From HKCCE3408 sp039183205 (lineage in GTDB: Bacteria; Pseudomonadota; Alphaproteobacteria; Rhodobacterales; Rhodobacteraceae): 64,000 bases of DNA. The stretch spans positions 1-64,000 of the forward strand of contig JBCDBR010000005.1 in assembly GCA_039183205.1 (NCBI GenBank), in the 5' to 3' direction. A program made the translations under genes and the position numbers. This document shows, in pieces, positions 33,224-40,948 of this stretch. Below the pieces are notes generated by a model, which was given only the letters and a program-made list of their open reading frames with translations, had not been told where the DNA came from and did not search any database. Positions within the stretch are counted from its first letter, which is position 1, and every line of letters begins with the position of its first letter.

Positions 33224-34171
33224 TTAACTGATCCGACCGGCAAGCCATTCTTCAATCATGCTGCGAGCAATGGCGCCGCGGCGGGCAGCCCGTACGGACG
33301 GGTGCGATCCGGTTAGCGTCGCCATGACCTCCTCGCGCGACAACCAAACCGCATCTTCGAGTTCAACGGGGTCAAGCGTTATCTCACGCGTTTTGGCTTC
33401 GGCCACCATGCCCATCATCAAACTGGCAGGGAAGGGCCAGGGCTGACATGCGGCATACCGCACGTTGGCCAATCTTACGCCGGATTCTTCGAATACCTCG
33501 CGCGCCGCGGCCGCCTCAAGTGTTTCGCCGGGCTCCACAAAGCCTGCCAACAGTGAATACATCCCTTCAGGCCAACCTGGCGAACGTCCCAAAAGCAAAT
33601 CGTTTCCGTGCGTGACCAAAACGATGACGACCGGATCGGTCCGGGGGAAGTGCCGCGCACCGCATGCATCGCAACGCCGCTGCCATCCGGCCTCGGCCAT
33701 CTCACTCGGTTGCCCGCACACGGCGCAGAACCTATGGGTAGCATGCCAGCCCGTCAGAGCTTTTGCCGTCGCCAACAGCTCTGCCGCGCGCGGGTCAATG
33801 GTTGTCATAATGCTACGCAACTCACGCAAGCCCGTTTTCTCGGGCAAAGCTGGGTGGACTTGGACGGATGGATCGAAGAGCCCGCCGATTTGCGGGTCAC
33901 TTTCCGACGCTTCCCAAAAGGAGATATCGCGCACGTAGCAGGGTGCGCCATCGTCAAGACCTAAGAATATCGCCGGTTCGGCGGCATCATCAAAAACGGC
34001 ATGCTCGGGTGCCAGCCAGAGCGGGCGTATCGTAGTTGCGTCGTCACGCACCGCAACCTTGCCGCGCCAGATCGGCAAAACATTTTGACGTGGACCGCCC
34101 GGTGCCACGTGTTCCGGTCTTAGGTGTGCGGCCCTTTCAAGACCGGACGCGCCGAACGTGATCTGCACCAT
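33224..34171 (-). CDS. nudC: NAD+ diphosphatase (NADH pyrophosphatase / deNADding enzyme)
   Basis: This 315-residue Nudix hydrolase has a zinc ribbon with CAVCGQPS and CDACGARHFPR at about residues 148-172. The Nudix box GFVEPGETLEAAAAREVFEESGV follows, and then the NudC-specific SQPWPFPxS-type sequence (ACQPWPFPASLMMGM). It cleaves NADH to NMNH and AMP and can remove NAD caps from RNA. The ATG at 34171 has AAGGG upstream. It is divergent from the phosphodiesterase gene. Confidence 0.94.
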   Translation of the reverse strand: MVQITFGASGLERAAHLRPEHVAPGGPRQNVLPIWRGKVAVRDDATTIRPLWLAPEHAVFDDAAEPAIFLGLDDGAPCYVRDISFWEASESDPQIGGLFDPSVQVHPALPEKTGLRELRSIMTTIDPRAAELLATAKALTGWHATHRFCAVCGQPSEMAEAGWQRRCDACGARHFPRTDPVVIVLVTHGNDLLLGRSPGWPEGMYSLLAGFVEPGETLEAAAAREVFEESGVRLANVRYAACQPWPFPASLMMGMVAEAKTREITLDPVELEDAVWLSREEVMATLTGSHPSVRAARRGAIARSMIEEWLAGRIS

Positions 34172-34224
34172 TTATAGGAACCCTTCCATATTCATTGTTT
34201 TTCTTGAGCAGGTTGTCACAAGGC

Positions 34225-34252
34225 TTGCCATTGCGGCCTTCAACGCCATAAT
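34225..34252 (+). promoter_or_regulatory. Candidate promoter of the phosphodiesterase/nucleotidase gene
   Basis: TTGCCA (34225-34230), a 16-bp spacer and CATAAT (34247-34252) form a good sigma-70-like promoter. Transcription would start near 34259, leaving a leader of about 57 nt. A loose TTGTCA/TTGCCA repeat overlaps it but has the wrong spacing for a PhoB site. Confidence 0.45.
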
Positions 34253-34315
34253 TCCATGTATAGAACAAAAATTCTTCATCCGTAGGTTGAACCGACGCAA
34301 AAATTGGAGCCAAGG

Positions 34316-36133
34316 ATGCAGCTGCAAATCGACCACGCAAATCACGTGGCGACATCGCGCATCAAACTGCGTCTTATCGCGACAACCGATCTGCACGCAA
34401 CGTTATGGCCGTACGACTATCTCGACAACAAACCCGTTTCTGGACGCGGTTTGGCGGTCTTGGCAAACACGATCGCCGATCTGCGGAAAGAAGCGTCAAA
34501 TGCCATTGTCGTCGATAACGGCGACACGCTTGAAGGGACGCCACTTGCCGACCTTGCGGTAGCCAGCACGAACGGCATCAATCCGATGATCGATGCGATG
34601 AATGTGATCGGCTATGATGCGGCTGTTCCCGGCAACCATGATTTCAATTTCGGCCTCGACTCGCTCTCACGGGCGACGCAGGGCGCGAAATTTCCTTTTA
34701 TCCTTAGCAACTTCAATCTTGTGAATGGCGATCCAATTTTTCCCAGGTCGGTCGTTTTGACCCGGCAGTTTCGCGACGATGACGGCGCATTTCAGGATCT
34801 CAAAATTGGATTGGTCGGGCTTGCACCACCGCAAACGGTCGACTGGGATGAGGCCCATTTGGCGCACCGACTACGCGCGGAGGCTATGTTACCGGCGGCA
34901 CAGCGTGAGTTGCGCCGCTTGCGTGACGACGAAAAAGTTGATCTCACTATCGCGCTTTGCCATTCCGGCATCGACCATGACACGGTCGAAGACGAGGGTG
35001 AAAACGTCGTTGTACCTTTGGCTGCAACCGGGTTGGCAGATGCCATTGTCGCAGGTCACACTCACGAACGTTTTCCCTTACAAAACGGGTCGCCGGGCAC
35101 GATAAATGGCGTCCCAGTTGTACAACCCGGCGCGTTTGGCGGCGACGTAGGGGTTATCGATCTCCACCTCGCGTCCGACCGAAACGGCCGATGGGCGGCG
35201 CTCGTAGCTAAGTCTCGGCTTGTCTCTGCACAACGAAACCAGCCGGATGCAAAAATCCTGGCGCGGACCGAACGGGCACATAAACGTACATTGCAAGCGT
35301 TGGACACACCGATCGGATCGACTACGGGCCCCTTGTGCAGCTATTTCGATCTGTTTTCTGGATGCTGCATTTTGGACCTTTTGGCCAAGGCACAGCGAGA
35401 AGCGGCCCGCGAAATCTTGCGCGGACATTCGGATGACGGCTTGCCTATTCTGTCTGCTGTCGGCCCCTTGCGCCCAGGGGGGACTGCAAGCGTGCGGCCC
35501 TATACAGACATCCGCCCGGGCCCTTTGTCTCTGCGCCATGTCTTTGACATTTATCCATTTGCAAACCGTTTGATCGTCCTAAAGCTCACGGGGTCGGGGA
35601 TCAGGTCGTGGCTTGAGCATTCAGCTCAGGCCTTCAACACGATCATGCCTGGGAAACCAGAACAAAAATTGGTCGATGTCGAGGTCGCGGACTACGCGTT
35701 CGATGTGATGTCCGGTGCCAGTTACGAGATTGATGTCACGTGTGCGCCGTTGTCACGGGACCCAAATGGCCCGGGCCGCATCCGAGATCTGAAAGTTGAT
35801 GGCAAAGCTGTTCGCGACAGCGACACCTATCTAGTTGTCACTAATTCCTACAGAGCGGGGGGCGGTGGCGGGTACGAAGCACCCCGCGCAGCGCCCGTCG
35901 TTGCAAGCAGTGAGCTCTACATTCGCGACCTGCTTGCCGATCACATTCGGCGCAAGGGCGAAATCTCACCTAAGCCGATTTGTAGTTGGCGATTTGCCGA
36001 TGCAGGCGGTGTGCCTGTAATTGCCGAGACCGGCGCTGGCGCCGTTGCTTTTGCCAAGGACGTAAAGGCGCTCGGCCTGCATTATGCTGGCCTGTCCGAG
36101 GCCGGGTTGGCCTGCTTTGACATGAAAATTTAA
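34316..36133 (+). CDS. cpdB: 2',3'-cyclic-nucleotide 2'-phosphodiesterase / 5'-nucleotidase family protein
   Basis: This 605-residue metallophosphoesterase has the CpdB/UshA layout. The N-terminal dimetal domain shows TTDLHATLWPYDY, DNGDTLEGTPL, GNHDFNFGLD, CHSGIDHD and AGHTHERFP, followed by a C-terminal 5'-nucleotidase domain with VVTNSYRAGGGGGY. Family enzymes are usually periplasmic and recycle nucleotides. The ATG at 34316 follows GGAG by 6 bp; an in-frame TTG at 34304 contains that ribosome binding site. No signal peptide or membrane helix is visible at the N-terminus, which is unusual. It is monocistronic and divergent from nudC. Confidence 0.88.
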   Translation: MQLQIDHANHVATSRIKLRLIATTDLHATLWPYDYLDNKPVSGRGLAVLANTIADLRKEASNAIVVDNGDTLEGTPLADLAVASTNGINPMIDAMNVIGYDAAVPGNHDFNFGLDSLSRATQGAKFPFILSNFNLVNGDPIFPRSVVLTRQFRDDDGAFQDLKIGLVGLAPPQTVDWDEAHLAHRLRAEAMLPAAQRELRRLRDDEKVDLTIALCHSGIDHDTVEDEGENVVVPLAATGLADAIVAGHTHERFPLQNGSPGTINGVPVVQPGAFGGDVGVIDLHLASDRNGRWAALVAKSRLVSAQRNQPDAKILARTERAHKRTLQALDTPIGSTTGPLCSYFDLFSGCCILDLLAKAQREAAREILRGHSDDGLPILSAVGPLRPGGTASVRPYTDIRPGPLSLRHVFDIYPFANRLIVLKLTGSGIRSWLEHSAQAFNTIMPGKPEQKLVDVEVADYAFDVMSGASYEIDVTCAPLSRDPNGPGRIRDLKVDGKAVRDSDTYLVVTNSYRAGGGGGYEAPRAAPVVASSELYIRDLLADHIRRKGEISPKPICSWRFADAGGVPVIAETGAGAVAFAKDVKALGLHYAGLSEAGLACFDMKI

Positions 36134-36193
36134 TCCAGATAGTTTCCATCTTGCTTATAACTTGAGCAAAAAGAACAAAATCTATGCAAATTC

Positions 36194-36278
36194 CTTGGAT
36201 GCGAATCCAGGTGACGCGGCGAAGCTCGGCCTGGCTTCATGTCCGCCCTAGCTGGGGTTTCACTGCGCAGGCTGCGCA
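36194..36278 (+). ncRNA. Candidate structured leader (three hairpins) upstream of the NMT1/THI5-type ABC operon
   Basis: The 176-bp gap before the binding-protein gene holds three consecutive hairpins. The first is CTTGGAT-GCGA-ATCCAGG, a 7-bp stem with a GNRA loop (36194-36211). The second is GCGG...CCGC with an inner GAAGC/GCTTC stem (36216-36246). The third is TGCGCA-GGC-TGCGCA (36264-36278). No U-run follows. A regulatory leader or riboswitch is possible. I do not recognise a known class, and the TPP consensus is absent. Confidence 0.35.
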
Positions 36279-36309
36279 ATAACGATCTCCAATCTCACCA
36301 GGGAGGATA

Positions 36310-37332
36310 ATGAAGACCATGTTCCAACGCGCCTTACCGTTCGCCTTGGCCAGCAGCCTCGTGGCTGCGCCCGGCTTTGCTCAAGACACCGATATCGCAT
36401 TCGCTCTCGACTGGCGGTTCGAAGGCCCCTCGGCACCCTATTTTCTAGCCATCGATAATGGCTATTTTGCCGATGCTGGCTTGGCGGTCGAAATTACGGC
36501 AGGACAGGGATCGCTTGATGCCATTCCAAAGGTTGCCTCGGGACAGTTCCCGATCGGATTTGCCGACATCAATTCACTGATCCGCTTTCTGGACCAAAAT
36601 CCGGGCGCGCCTGTGACGGCCGTCATGATGACCTATGATAGCCCACCGTTTTCCATCGTCGGTCGGGTCAGCCAAGGCATTTCTGGCATAGATGATCTAG
36701 AGGGTTCCATTTTGGGCGCGCCGCCACCCGATGGCGCATGGGCGCAATTTCCGATCTTGGCCGAGGTCAATGACATCGACGTATCCACGATCACCGTCGA
36801 GCCGGTTGGTTTCCCAACACGGGAGCCTATGTTGGCCGAGGGCAATGTCGATGCCGTCACAGGTTTTAACTTCTCGAGCTATTTGTCGCTGGCCCGGCTT
36901 GGCATCCCCGAAGACGACATCACGACCATCCTGTTTGCCGATTATGGCGTGGAGCTTTATGGCAATGCGATTATCGTCAACACCGACTTCGCCACTGAAA
37001 ACGCCGAAGTCGTGACGGCATTTTTGGGTGCGGTGGCACAAGGTTGGGATGCGGCGATCGCGGATCCCGCCGCGGGCGCAGCAGCGGTGATCGAACGCAA
37101 CCCTGCCGGTGACGCCGATCTGGAACAGCGCCGCTTGGAACTTGCCATCAGCGCCAATGTGCTCACCGATTATGTCGCCGAAAACGGCATGGGCGGTATC
37201 GATTCCGAGCGAATGGCGGCAGCATTGGAGCAGATGGCGTTGGTCTACGAGTTCCAGACCGCGCCCGATGCAAGCCTCTATTTCACCGATGCATACCTTC
37301 CTCCGGCTGAGGCGCGGATGATCGGCCAATAA
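36310..37332 (+). CDS. ABC transporter substrate-binding protein, NMT1/THI5-like
   Basis: This 340-residue periplasmic protein has a signal peptide of about 24 residues ending GFAQ. The NMT1/THI5 fold follows, opening IAFALDWRFEGPSAPYFLAIDNGYFADAGLAVEI, with GQFPIGFADINSLIRF and LLAEGN-type segments. Such proteins bind sulfonates, nitrate, thiamine precursors or aromatic acids. The exact ligand is unknown. A GGGAGG ribosome binding site lies just upstream of the ATG. It heads an importer with the ATPase and permease that follow. Confidence 0.9.
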   Translation: MKTMFQRALPFALASSLVAAPGFAQDTDIAFALDWRFEGPSAPYFLAIDNGYFADAGLAVEITAGQGSLDAIPKVASGQFPIGFADINSLIRFLDQNPGAPVTAVMMTYDSPPFSIVGRVSQGISGIDDLEGSILGAPPPDGAWAQFPILAEVNDIDVSTITVEPVGFPTREPMLAEGNVDAVTGFNFSSYLSLARLGIPEDDITTILFADYGVELYGNAIIVNTDFATENAEVVTAFLGAVAQGWDAAIADPAAGAAAVIERNPAGDADLEQRRLELAISANVLTDYVAENGMGGIDSERMAAALEQMALVYEFQTAPDASLYFTDAYLPPAEARMIGQ

Positions 37333-37384
37333 CGCGCTGCGGCGCGGACAATTGTCAGTCCGCGCCGCATATACGAGGGGCACA

Positions 37385-38227
37385 ATGTCAAACACTCAAA
37401 TTGAATTGCGCGAGGTTACACACGCGTACCGCACGGATGCCGGGCCGCTTCCTGTTCTCGGCAAACTGTCCCTCTCCATTCGCAAAAACGCCTTTTGCGC
37501 GGTGGTTGGGCCGTCCGGTTGCGGGAAATCCACACTGACCCGGTTGGTCTCTGGCCTGATGCGCCCGGATGAAGGCCAAGTCTGGCTGCATGATGCGTTG
37601 GTCACAACGCCGCGCGCCACGGTTGGCATGGCTTTTCAAAACCCGGTTCTGCTGGAATGGCGCACGATTCTACAGAACGTTCTGCTGCCGCTTGAAATCG
37701 TCAAAACGACGATGACCAAAGCGGAACAAGTTGATCGCGCACGGTTTCTGCTGAACCTCGTCGGTCTAGGCGGGTTTGAAGACAAGCGGCCTTCGGAATT
37801 GTCGGGCGGCATGCGTCAACGTGCGTCTTTGTGCAGATCTCTGATCCACAGACCCGAAGTGTTGATCCTGGACGAACCGTTCGGTGCGCTAGATGCATTC
37901 ACGCGCGAAGACCTGTGGTGCACGATGCATGATTTGCGCGCCGAAGAGCCCTTTACCTGCCTGCTCATCACCCATGATCTGCGCGAATCTGTGTTTTTGG
38001 CCGACCAGGTGATCGTTCTATCTGGCCGGCCTGCACATGCGCAAATGGTGCTGGATGTCGATCTTGCCCATCCGCGCGATCTCGAAGACCTGTACCGGCC
38101 GCAAGCGATGGAGATGCTGGCAAAGCTCCGGCACGAAATCCAAGTTGCCCAAGGACGCGCGCCGACCGAGCCAACGTCGGCCCCTCAGCGTGTGGTACGT
38201 GGACCGATCCCGGGGGCGATGGGTTGA
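37385..38227 (+). CDS. ABC transporter ATP-binding protein (SsuB/TauB-type)
   Basis: This 280-residue ATPase has Walker A GPSGCGKST near residues 38-46, Q-loop AFQNPVLLEW, signature LSGGMRQRASLCRSL, Walker B VLILDEPFGALDA and switch LLITHDLRESVFLAD. These are typical of taurine/nitrate-type importers. The ATG at 37385 has GAGGGG upstream; an in-frame TTG at 37352 is less likely. It is followed by the permease with a 4-bp TTGA overlap. Confidence 0.93.
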   Translation: MSNTQIELREVTHAYRTDAGPLPVLGKLSLSIRKNAFCAVVGPSGCGKSTLTRLVSGLMRPDEGQVWLHDALVTTPRATVGMAFQNPVLLEWRTILQNVLLPLEIVKTTMTKAEQVDRARFLLNLVGLGGFEDKRPSELSGGMRQRASLCRSLIHRPEVLILDEPFGALDAFTREDLWCTMHDLRAEEPFTCLLITHDLRESVFLADQVIVLSGRPAHAQMVLDVDLAHPRDLEDLYRPQAMEMLAKLRHEIQVAQGRAPTEPTSAPQRVVRGPIPGAMG

Positions 38228-38991
38228 AAAGCGTTGCCCGCCAATTTCTCGTTCCCGCTGGGTTTATCATCGCCGCGCTGGCGTTGTGGGAATGGGCGGT
38301 CTGGGTGAACGACTTGCCGGATTTCCGGATGGCATCCCCGTCAGATCTGCTGCCCAAGTTCTTGCAATTCCGCGAACTCTTTATGGAGGCGTCTTGGCAG
38401 ACGCTGTGGCGCACTGTCGTCGGGCTGGGGCTGGCCGTTGTGATCGGTACGGCGATCGGCATGATCATGGGCTTTTCGCGCATCGCCCGCGAAGGATTAT
38501 ATCCTATCCTTGTGGGCTTTAACGCCATTCCCAAGGCAACCGTGGTGCCGATCGTGGCGCTCATCTTCGTCGGCCAGCATGACTTTAACACCGTTTTGAT
38601 TGCCTTCATGATCTCGTTTTTTCCAATTGCCGTTTCGGTCTCAATCGGGCTTTCGACGTTGGAGCCCGAATACCGCGACATCTTGCGCAGCTTGGGTGCC
38701 TCGAACCTGACGATATTTTGGAAAATTGCGTTGCCCAAGACCCTGCCAGAGTTTTTCGGCGCCCTCAAAGTGGCTGTGACACTTGCATTCATCGGAACCA
38801 ATCTGATGGAGATCGTAAGCCCTCACGGCAGGGGCCTCGGCGCCTTGTTCGACAGCGGCCGCATCAGTGCCGATTACCCACTGATGTTTGCCGTTTTGCT
38901 GATGCTCGCAGCGCTTGGCATCATGCTGTTTTATGTTGTGGTAGCGCTCGAACGTGTCTTTGCCGGCTGGGCCGAACGCGCGCCCGGCTGA
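38224..38991 (+). CDS. ABC transporter permease (SsuC/TauC-type)
   Basis: This 255-residue permease has about six helices. The coupling loop EYRDILRSLGASNLTIFWKIALPKTLPEF is diagnostic of the SsuC family. The start is a TTG at 38224 that overlaps the ATPase stop (TTGA), a coupling arrangement analogous to ATGA; no ATG is nearby. With the preceding two genes it forms a complete importer. The oxygenase convergent with it could act on the imported compound, but this is speculation. Confidence 0.92.
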   Translation: MKSVARQFLVPAGFIIAALALWEWAVWVNDLPDFRMASPSDLLPKFLQFRELFMEASWQTLWRTVVGLGLAVVIGTAIGMIMGFSRIAREGLYPILVGFNAIPKATVVPIVALIFVGQHDFNTVLIAFMISFFPIAVSVSIGLSTLEPEYRDILRSLGASNLTIFWKIALPKTLPEFFGALKVAVTLAFIGTNLMEIVSPHGRGLGALFDSGRISADYPLMFAVLLMLAALGIMLFYVVVALERVFAGWAERAPG

Positions 38992-38994
38992 GCC

Positions 38995-39028
38995 ATCGCC
39001 TACGCGCACAATTTGGCGGGCAGGCGAT
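38995..39028. terminator. Inverted repeat between convergent genes
   Basis: ATCGCCT (38995-39001) and AGGCGAT (39022-39028) form a perfect 7-bp stem with a 20-nt loop. It sits right after the permease stop and before the convergent dioxygenase stop. No T-run follows on either strand, so terminator activity is uncertain. Confidence 0.35.
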
Positions 39029-39045
39029 CAGCAATTGTTCTGTAG

Positions 39046-40146
39046 CTAGGGGCGGCTTAGCACCCTGATCCGCGCCAAGAATTCACCACGATCCACGTAG
39101 CAGCCCTGCAAGTGCCGAAATCCCGTCGATGGATCGAATGCGTCGCGGCCATGCAGAACGCGACGGTTGTCGAACACGACCATTTCGCCCGCTTTTAGCT
39201 TTAGCCGGACTTGAAAGGCCGGGTCGCGGGTCAATTGCATAAACTTGCGGTACGCGTGGTAATAGGCGGGCATAATCTCTGGCGCCATGTCGAAGACACC
39301 GGCGATATGCGCGTTCCATTTGATCTCATGCACGCGGCCATCGGGGCGCAGATTTATCACCGGACGATGTACTCTGAGATCGGTGTCGCTGTCGTGAAAC
39401 CGAAATGGGACGGGCGTCTGCGCCAACAGGTCAAAGGCCACGGGATCGGAGGCACGAAGCGTCTCGGCCAAGGTCAATCCGTCGGCAAAGACGGACCCGC
39501 CGCCATCGGCTTCATTCGCAATGCAATGCAGGAACTGATAGCCCGGCGGGAGCTCTTGGTTCGGCAAATCCGTGTGGAGCGGCAAGGCCAAGGCGGTGTA
39601 GGCCAAATTGTTTGGGTCGGGTTTATTCATGACCTCAAACGAGATGCCAAAATTGGTTTGCCGCAGAAATCCGATGCGCTGCGCCAAGGCCAATCCGGCC
39701 CCGTCGGCGGTCGCGACACCTTCAACGATAGAGAGACCCAAGGCCGCCGTTTCGGAGAGCCAGGCCAATAGGTCGCTCTCGGATGCCGCGATGGCTTCGG
39801 CCTGGTGGCGCGGGACAATCAGGTCGTCGCGCCAAGTTTGCGGCTCCACCGCAGCGGCATCGGCCGCAGAGCGGCCCGGTCGATGCGCTGCAAGCCAACT
39901 CAACGGAAAATTGCTGATCTCGCCGTCGGTCCAACGGATCGATATCGCATCTTCCACGAGCTCAGCCTCCGCGGCGACCGGACATTCGGGAATATCCAAT
40001 AAATCGCCCACACGCTCTGCTGTATCTGGATGCAGCCGCGCAGGATCGTTGTCGCGCAGCCAAATGTAGGGGTAGGCCTGGCTGTCGCCATTGGCCCAAT
40101 CGAGCCCAAGGCCATCTTGGCCTAGGCTGATGTCAATCTTGCTCAT
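39046..40146 (-). CDS. TauD/TfdA family dioxygenase, gamma-butyrobetaine dioxygenase-like
   Basis: This 366-residue protein has an N-terminal DUF971/GBBH-like domain (residues 1-90, YPYIWLRDNDP...) followed by a TauD/TfdA Fe(II)/2-oxoglutarate domain. The iron ligands are HTD (H191, D193) and the late His in RRVLHGRDAF. Family members hydroxylate gamma-butyrobetaine or related trimethylammonium substrates. The cysteine-rich zinc motif that normally follows WLRDN is missing. The start at 40146 has AAGGA upstream. The actual substrate is not known. Confidence 0.85.
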   Translation of the reverse strand: MSKIDISLGQDGLGLDWANGDSQAYPYIWLRDNDPARLHPDTAERVGDLLDIPECPVAAEAELVEDAISIRWTDGEISNFPLSWLAAHRPGRSAADAAAVEPQTWRDDLIVPRHQAEAIAASESDLLAWLSETAALGLSIVEGVATADGAGLALAQRIGFLRQTNFGISFEVMNKPDPNNLAYTALALPLHTDLPNQELPPGYQFLHCIANEADGGGSVFADGLTLAETLRASDPVAFDLLAQTPVPFRFHDSDTDLRVHRPVINLRPDGRVHEIKWNAHIAGVFDMAPEIMPAYYHAYRKFMQLTRDPAFQVRLKLKAGEMVVFDNRRVLHGRDAFDPSTGFRHLQGCYVDRGEFLARIRVLSRP

Positions 40147-40390
40147 AACTAAATTTCCTTGAGACGTTGCGCTTACGTGTTCAAGGGCACCTTCGGCGGA
40201 GGCCACCATTCTTGCGCCTTTCCGTGGGGCATACCGTCCGGTCGGCAGGTGCAAGGTCGAAGGGGACGCATCAGGCGCGACCCCCAACGCGTGATGTGCA
40301 ACCCCGTGGCCCTAAAACGCCATCCACGCCAAATCACCTCCAGCTTGTCCCTCGGACGCTAGCACAGCCAAGCTCCTGTGGGGAGTGTGG

Positions 40391-40419
40391 TTGCACAATT
40401 GCGTGGCAATCTCTATGTG
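40391..40419 (+). promoter_or_regulatory. Promoter of the SRP RNA gene
   Basis: TTGCAC (40391-40396), a 17-bp spacer and TATGTG (40414-40419) precede the SRP RNA by 6-7 bp. The predicted start near 40426 agrees with the start of its closing stem. The rest of the gap from 40147 shows no coding or RNA signal. Confidence 0.6.
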
Positions 40420-40424
40420 CACCC

Positions 40425-40522
40425 AGGAGAGGTTGGCGCGGGCAAGCACCTCGCCAACCTGGTCAGGTCCGGAAGGAAGCAGCCACAACGAGCCCCGCTT
40501 GGGTCGATGTCCAACCTCTCAC
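40425..40522 (+). ncRNA. ffs: Signal recognition particle RNA, small bacterial (4.5S) type
   Basis: This gene contains the universal SRP domain-IV core GGTCAGGTCCGGAAGGAAGC followed by AGCC (40461-40484). The ends pair perfectly: GAGAGGTTGG (40427-40436) with CCAACCTCTC (40511-40520), giving a single extended hairpin of about 96 nt. The RNA binds Ffh and guides inner-membrane protein targeting. The exact ends are set from the stem and promoter. No strong terminator was seen after it. Confidence 0.93.
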
Positions 40523-40573
40523 CGAAATCCTGCGCCGCACGTTTTCAACAGCATTGGTCGTAACTCTTGGCGG

Positions 40574-40948
40574 TCAGTCCGCGATCGGCCTTGCATCTGA
40601 CGACGGCTGGGTCGTTGGTGCCGGGTTAGGTTGACTGTCGCTTGGGCGGTTCGACCACACGGCCACAGCAATGCTCCCGACCAACAAAACCCAGAACAAG
40701 ACAGCAAGGGCAGCGGGTAGGCGCGCCGCGCGGCGGAGCCCGCCAATGCCCAGCCTTCGAGACAAAACGAACAGCAATATTGCCAGGGCCGTCGCCGCGC
40801 ATTGCCACAACAAAAACCCCATCAACCGATTAAGCCCACGGGTAAACCCGTCACCTGTGGCATCGGCAGTCAGCGCCAAGCCAGACAAAAGCATCGCTAG
40901 TGCCCAAATCCCCAGTAGGATAGCTATAACCCGCCTTGGCTGTGTCAC
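40574..40948 (-). CDS. Small membrane protein, hypothetical
   Basis: This 124-residue protein has three probable transmembrane helices (VIAILLGIWALAMLLSGLAL; MGFLLWQCAATALAILLFVL; LPAALAVLFWVLLVGSIAVAVW) and a Pro/Ser-rich C-terminal tail. The start is GTG at 40948, overlapping the ankyrin gene stop as GTGA. I do not recognise the family. The tight coupling suggests that it is made together with the ankyrin-repeat protein and may anchor it. Confidence 0.7.
   Translation of the reverse strand: MTQPRRVIAILLGIWALAMLLSGLALTADATGDGFTRGLNRLMGFLLWQCAATALAILLFVLSRRLGIGGLRRAARLPAALAVLFWVLLVGSIAVAVWSNRPSDSQPNPAPTTQPSSDARPIAD

Noticed and set aside
34212..34231. Pho-box-like repeat TTGTCA/TTGCCA upstream of the phosphodiesterase gene
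   Set aside because: The repeat spacing is 12 bp rather than 11 and the match is loose; TTGCCA is better read as a -35 element.
34137..34355. A 72-codon minus-strand frame across the nudC-cpdB gap
   Set aside because: It overlaps the starts of both genes, lacks a ribosome binding site and matches nothing recognised.
36134..36309. TPP riboswitch before the THI5-like binding protein
   Set aside because: The conserved CUGAGA and GAxCCUGAxC-type segments are missing.
37968..38801. A 277-codon minus-strand frame opposite the ABC permease
   Set aside because: No ribosome binding site or domain; the permease has the correct coupling loop.
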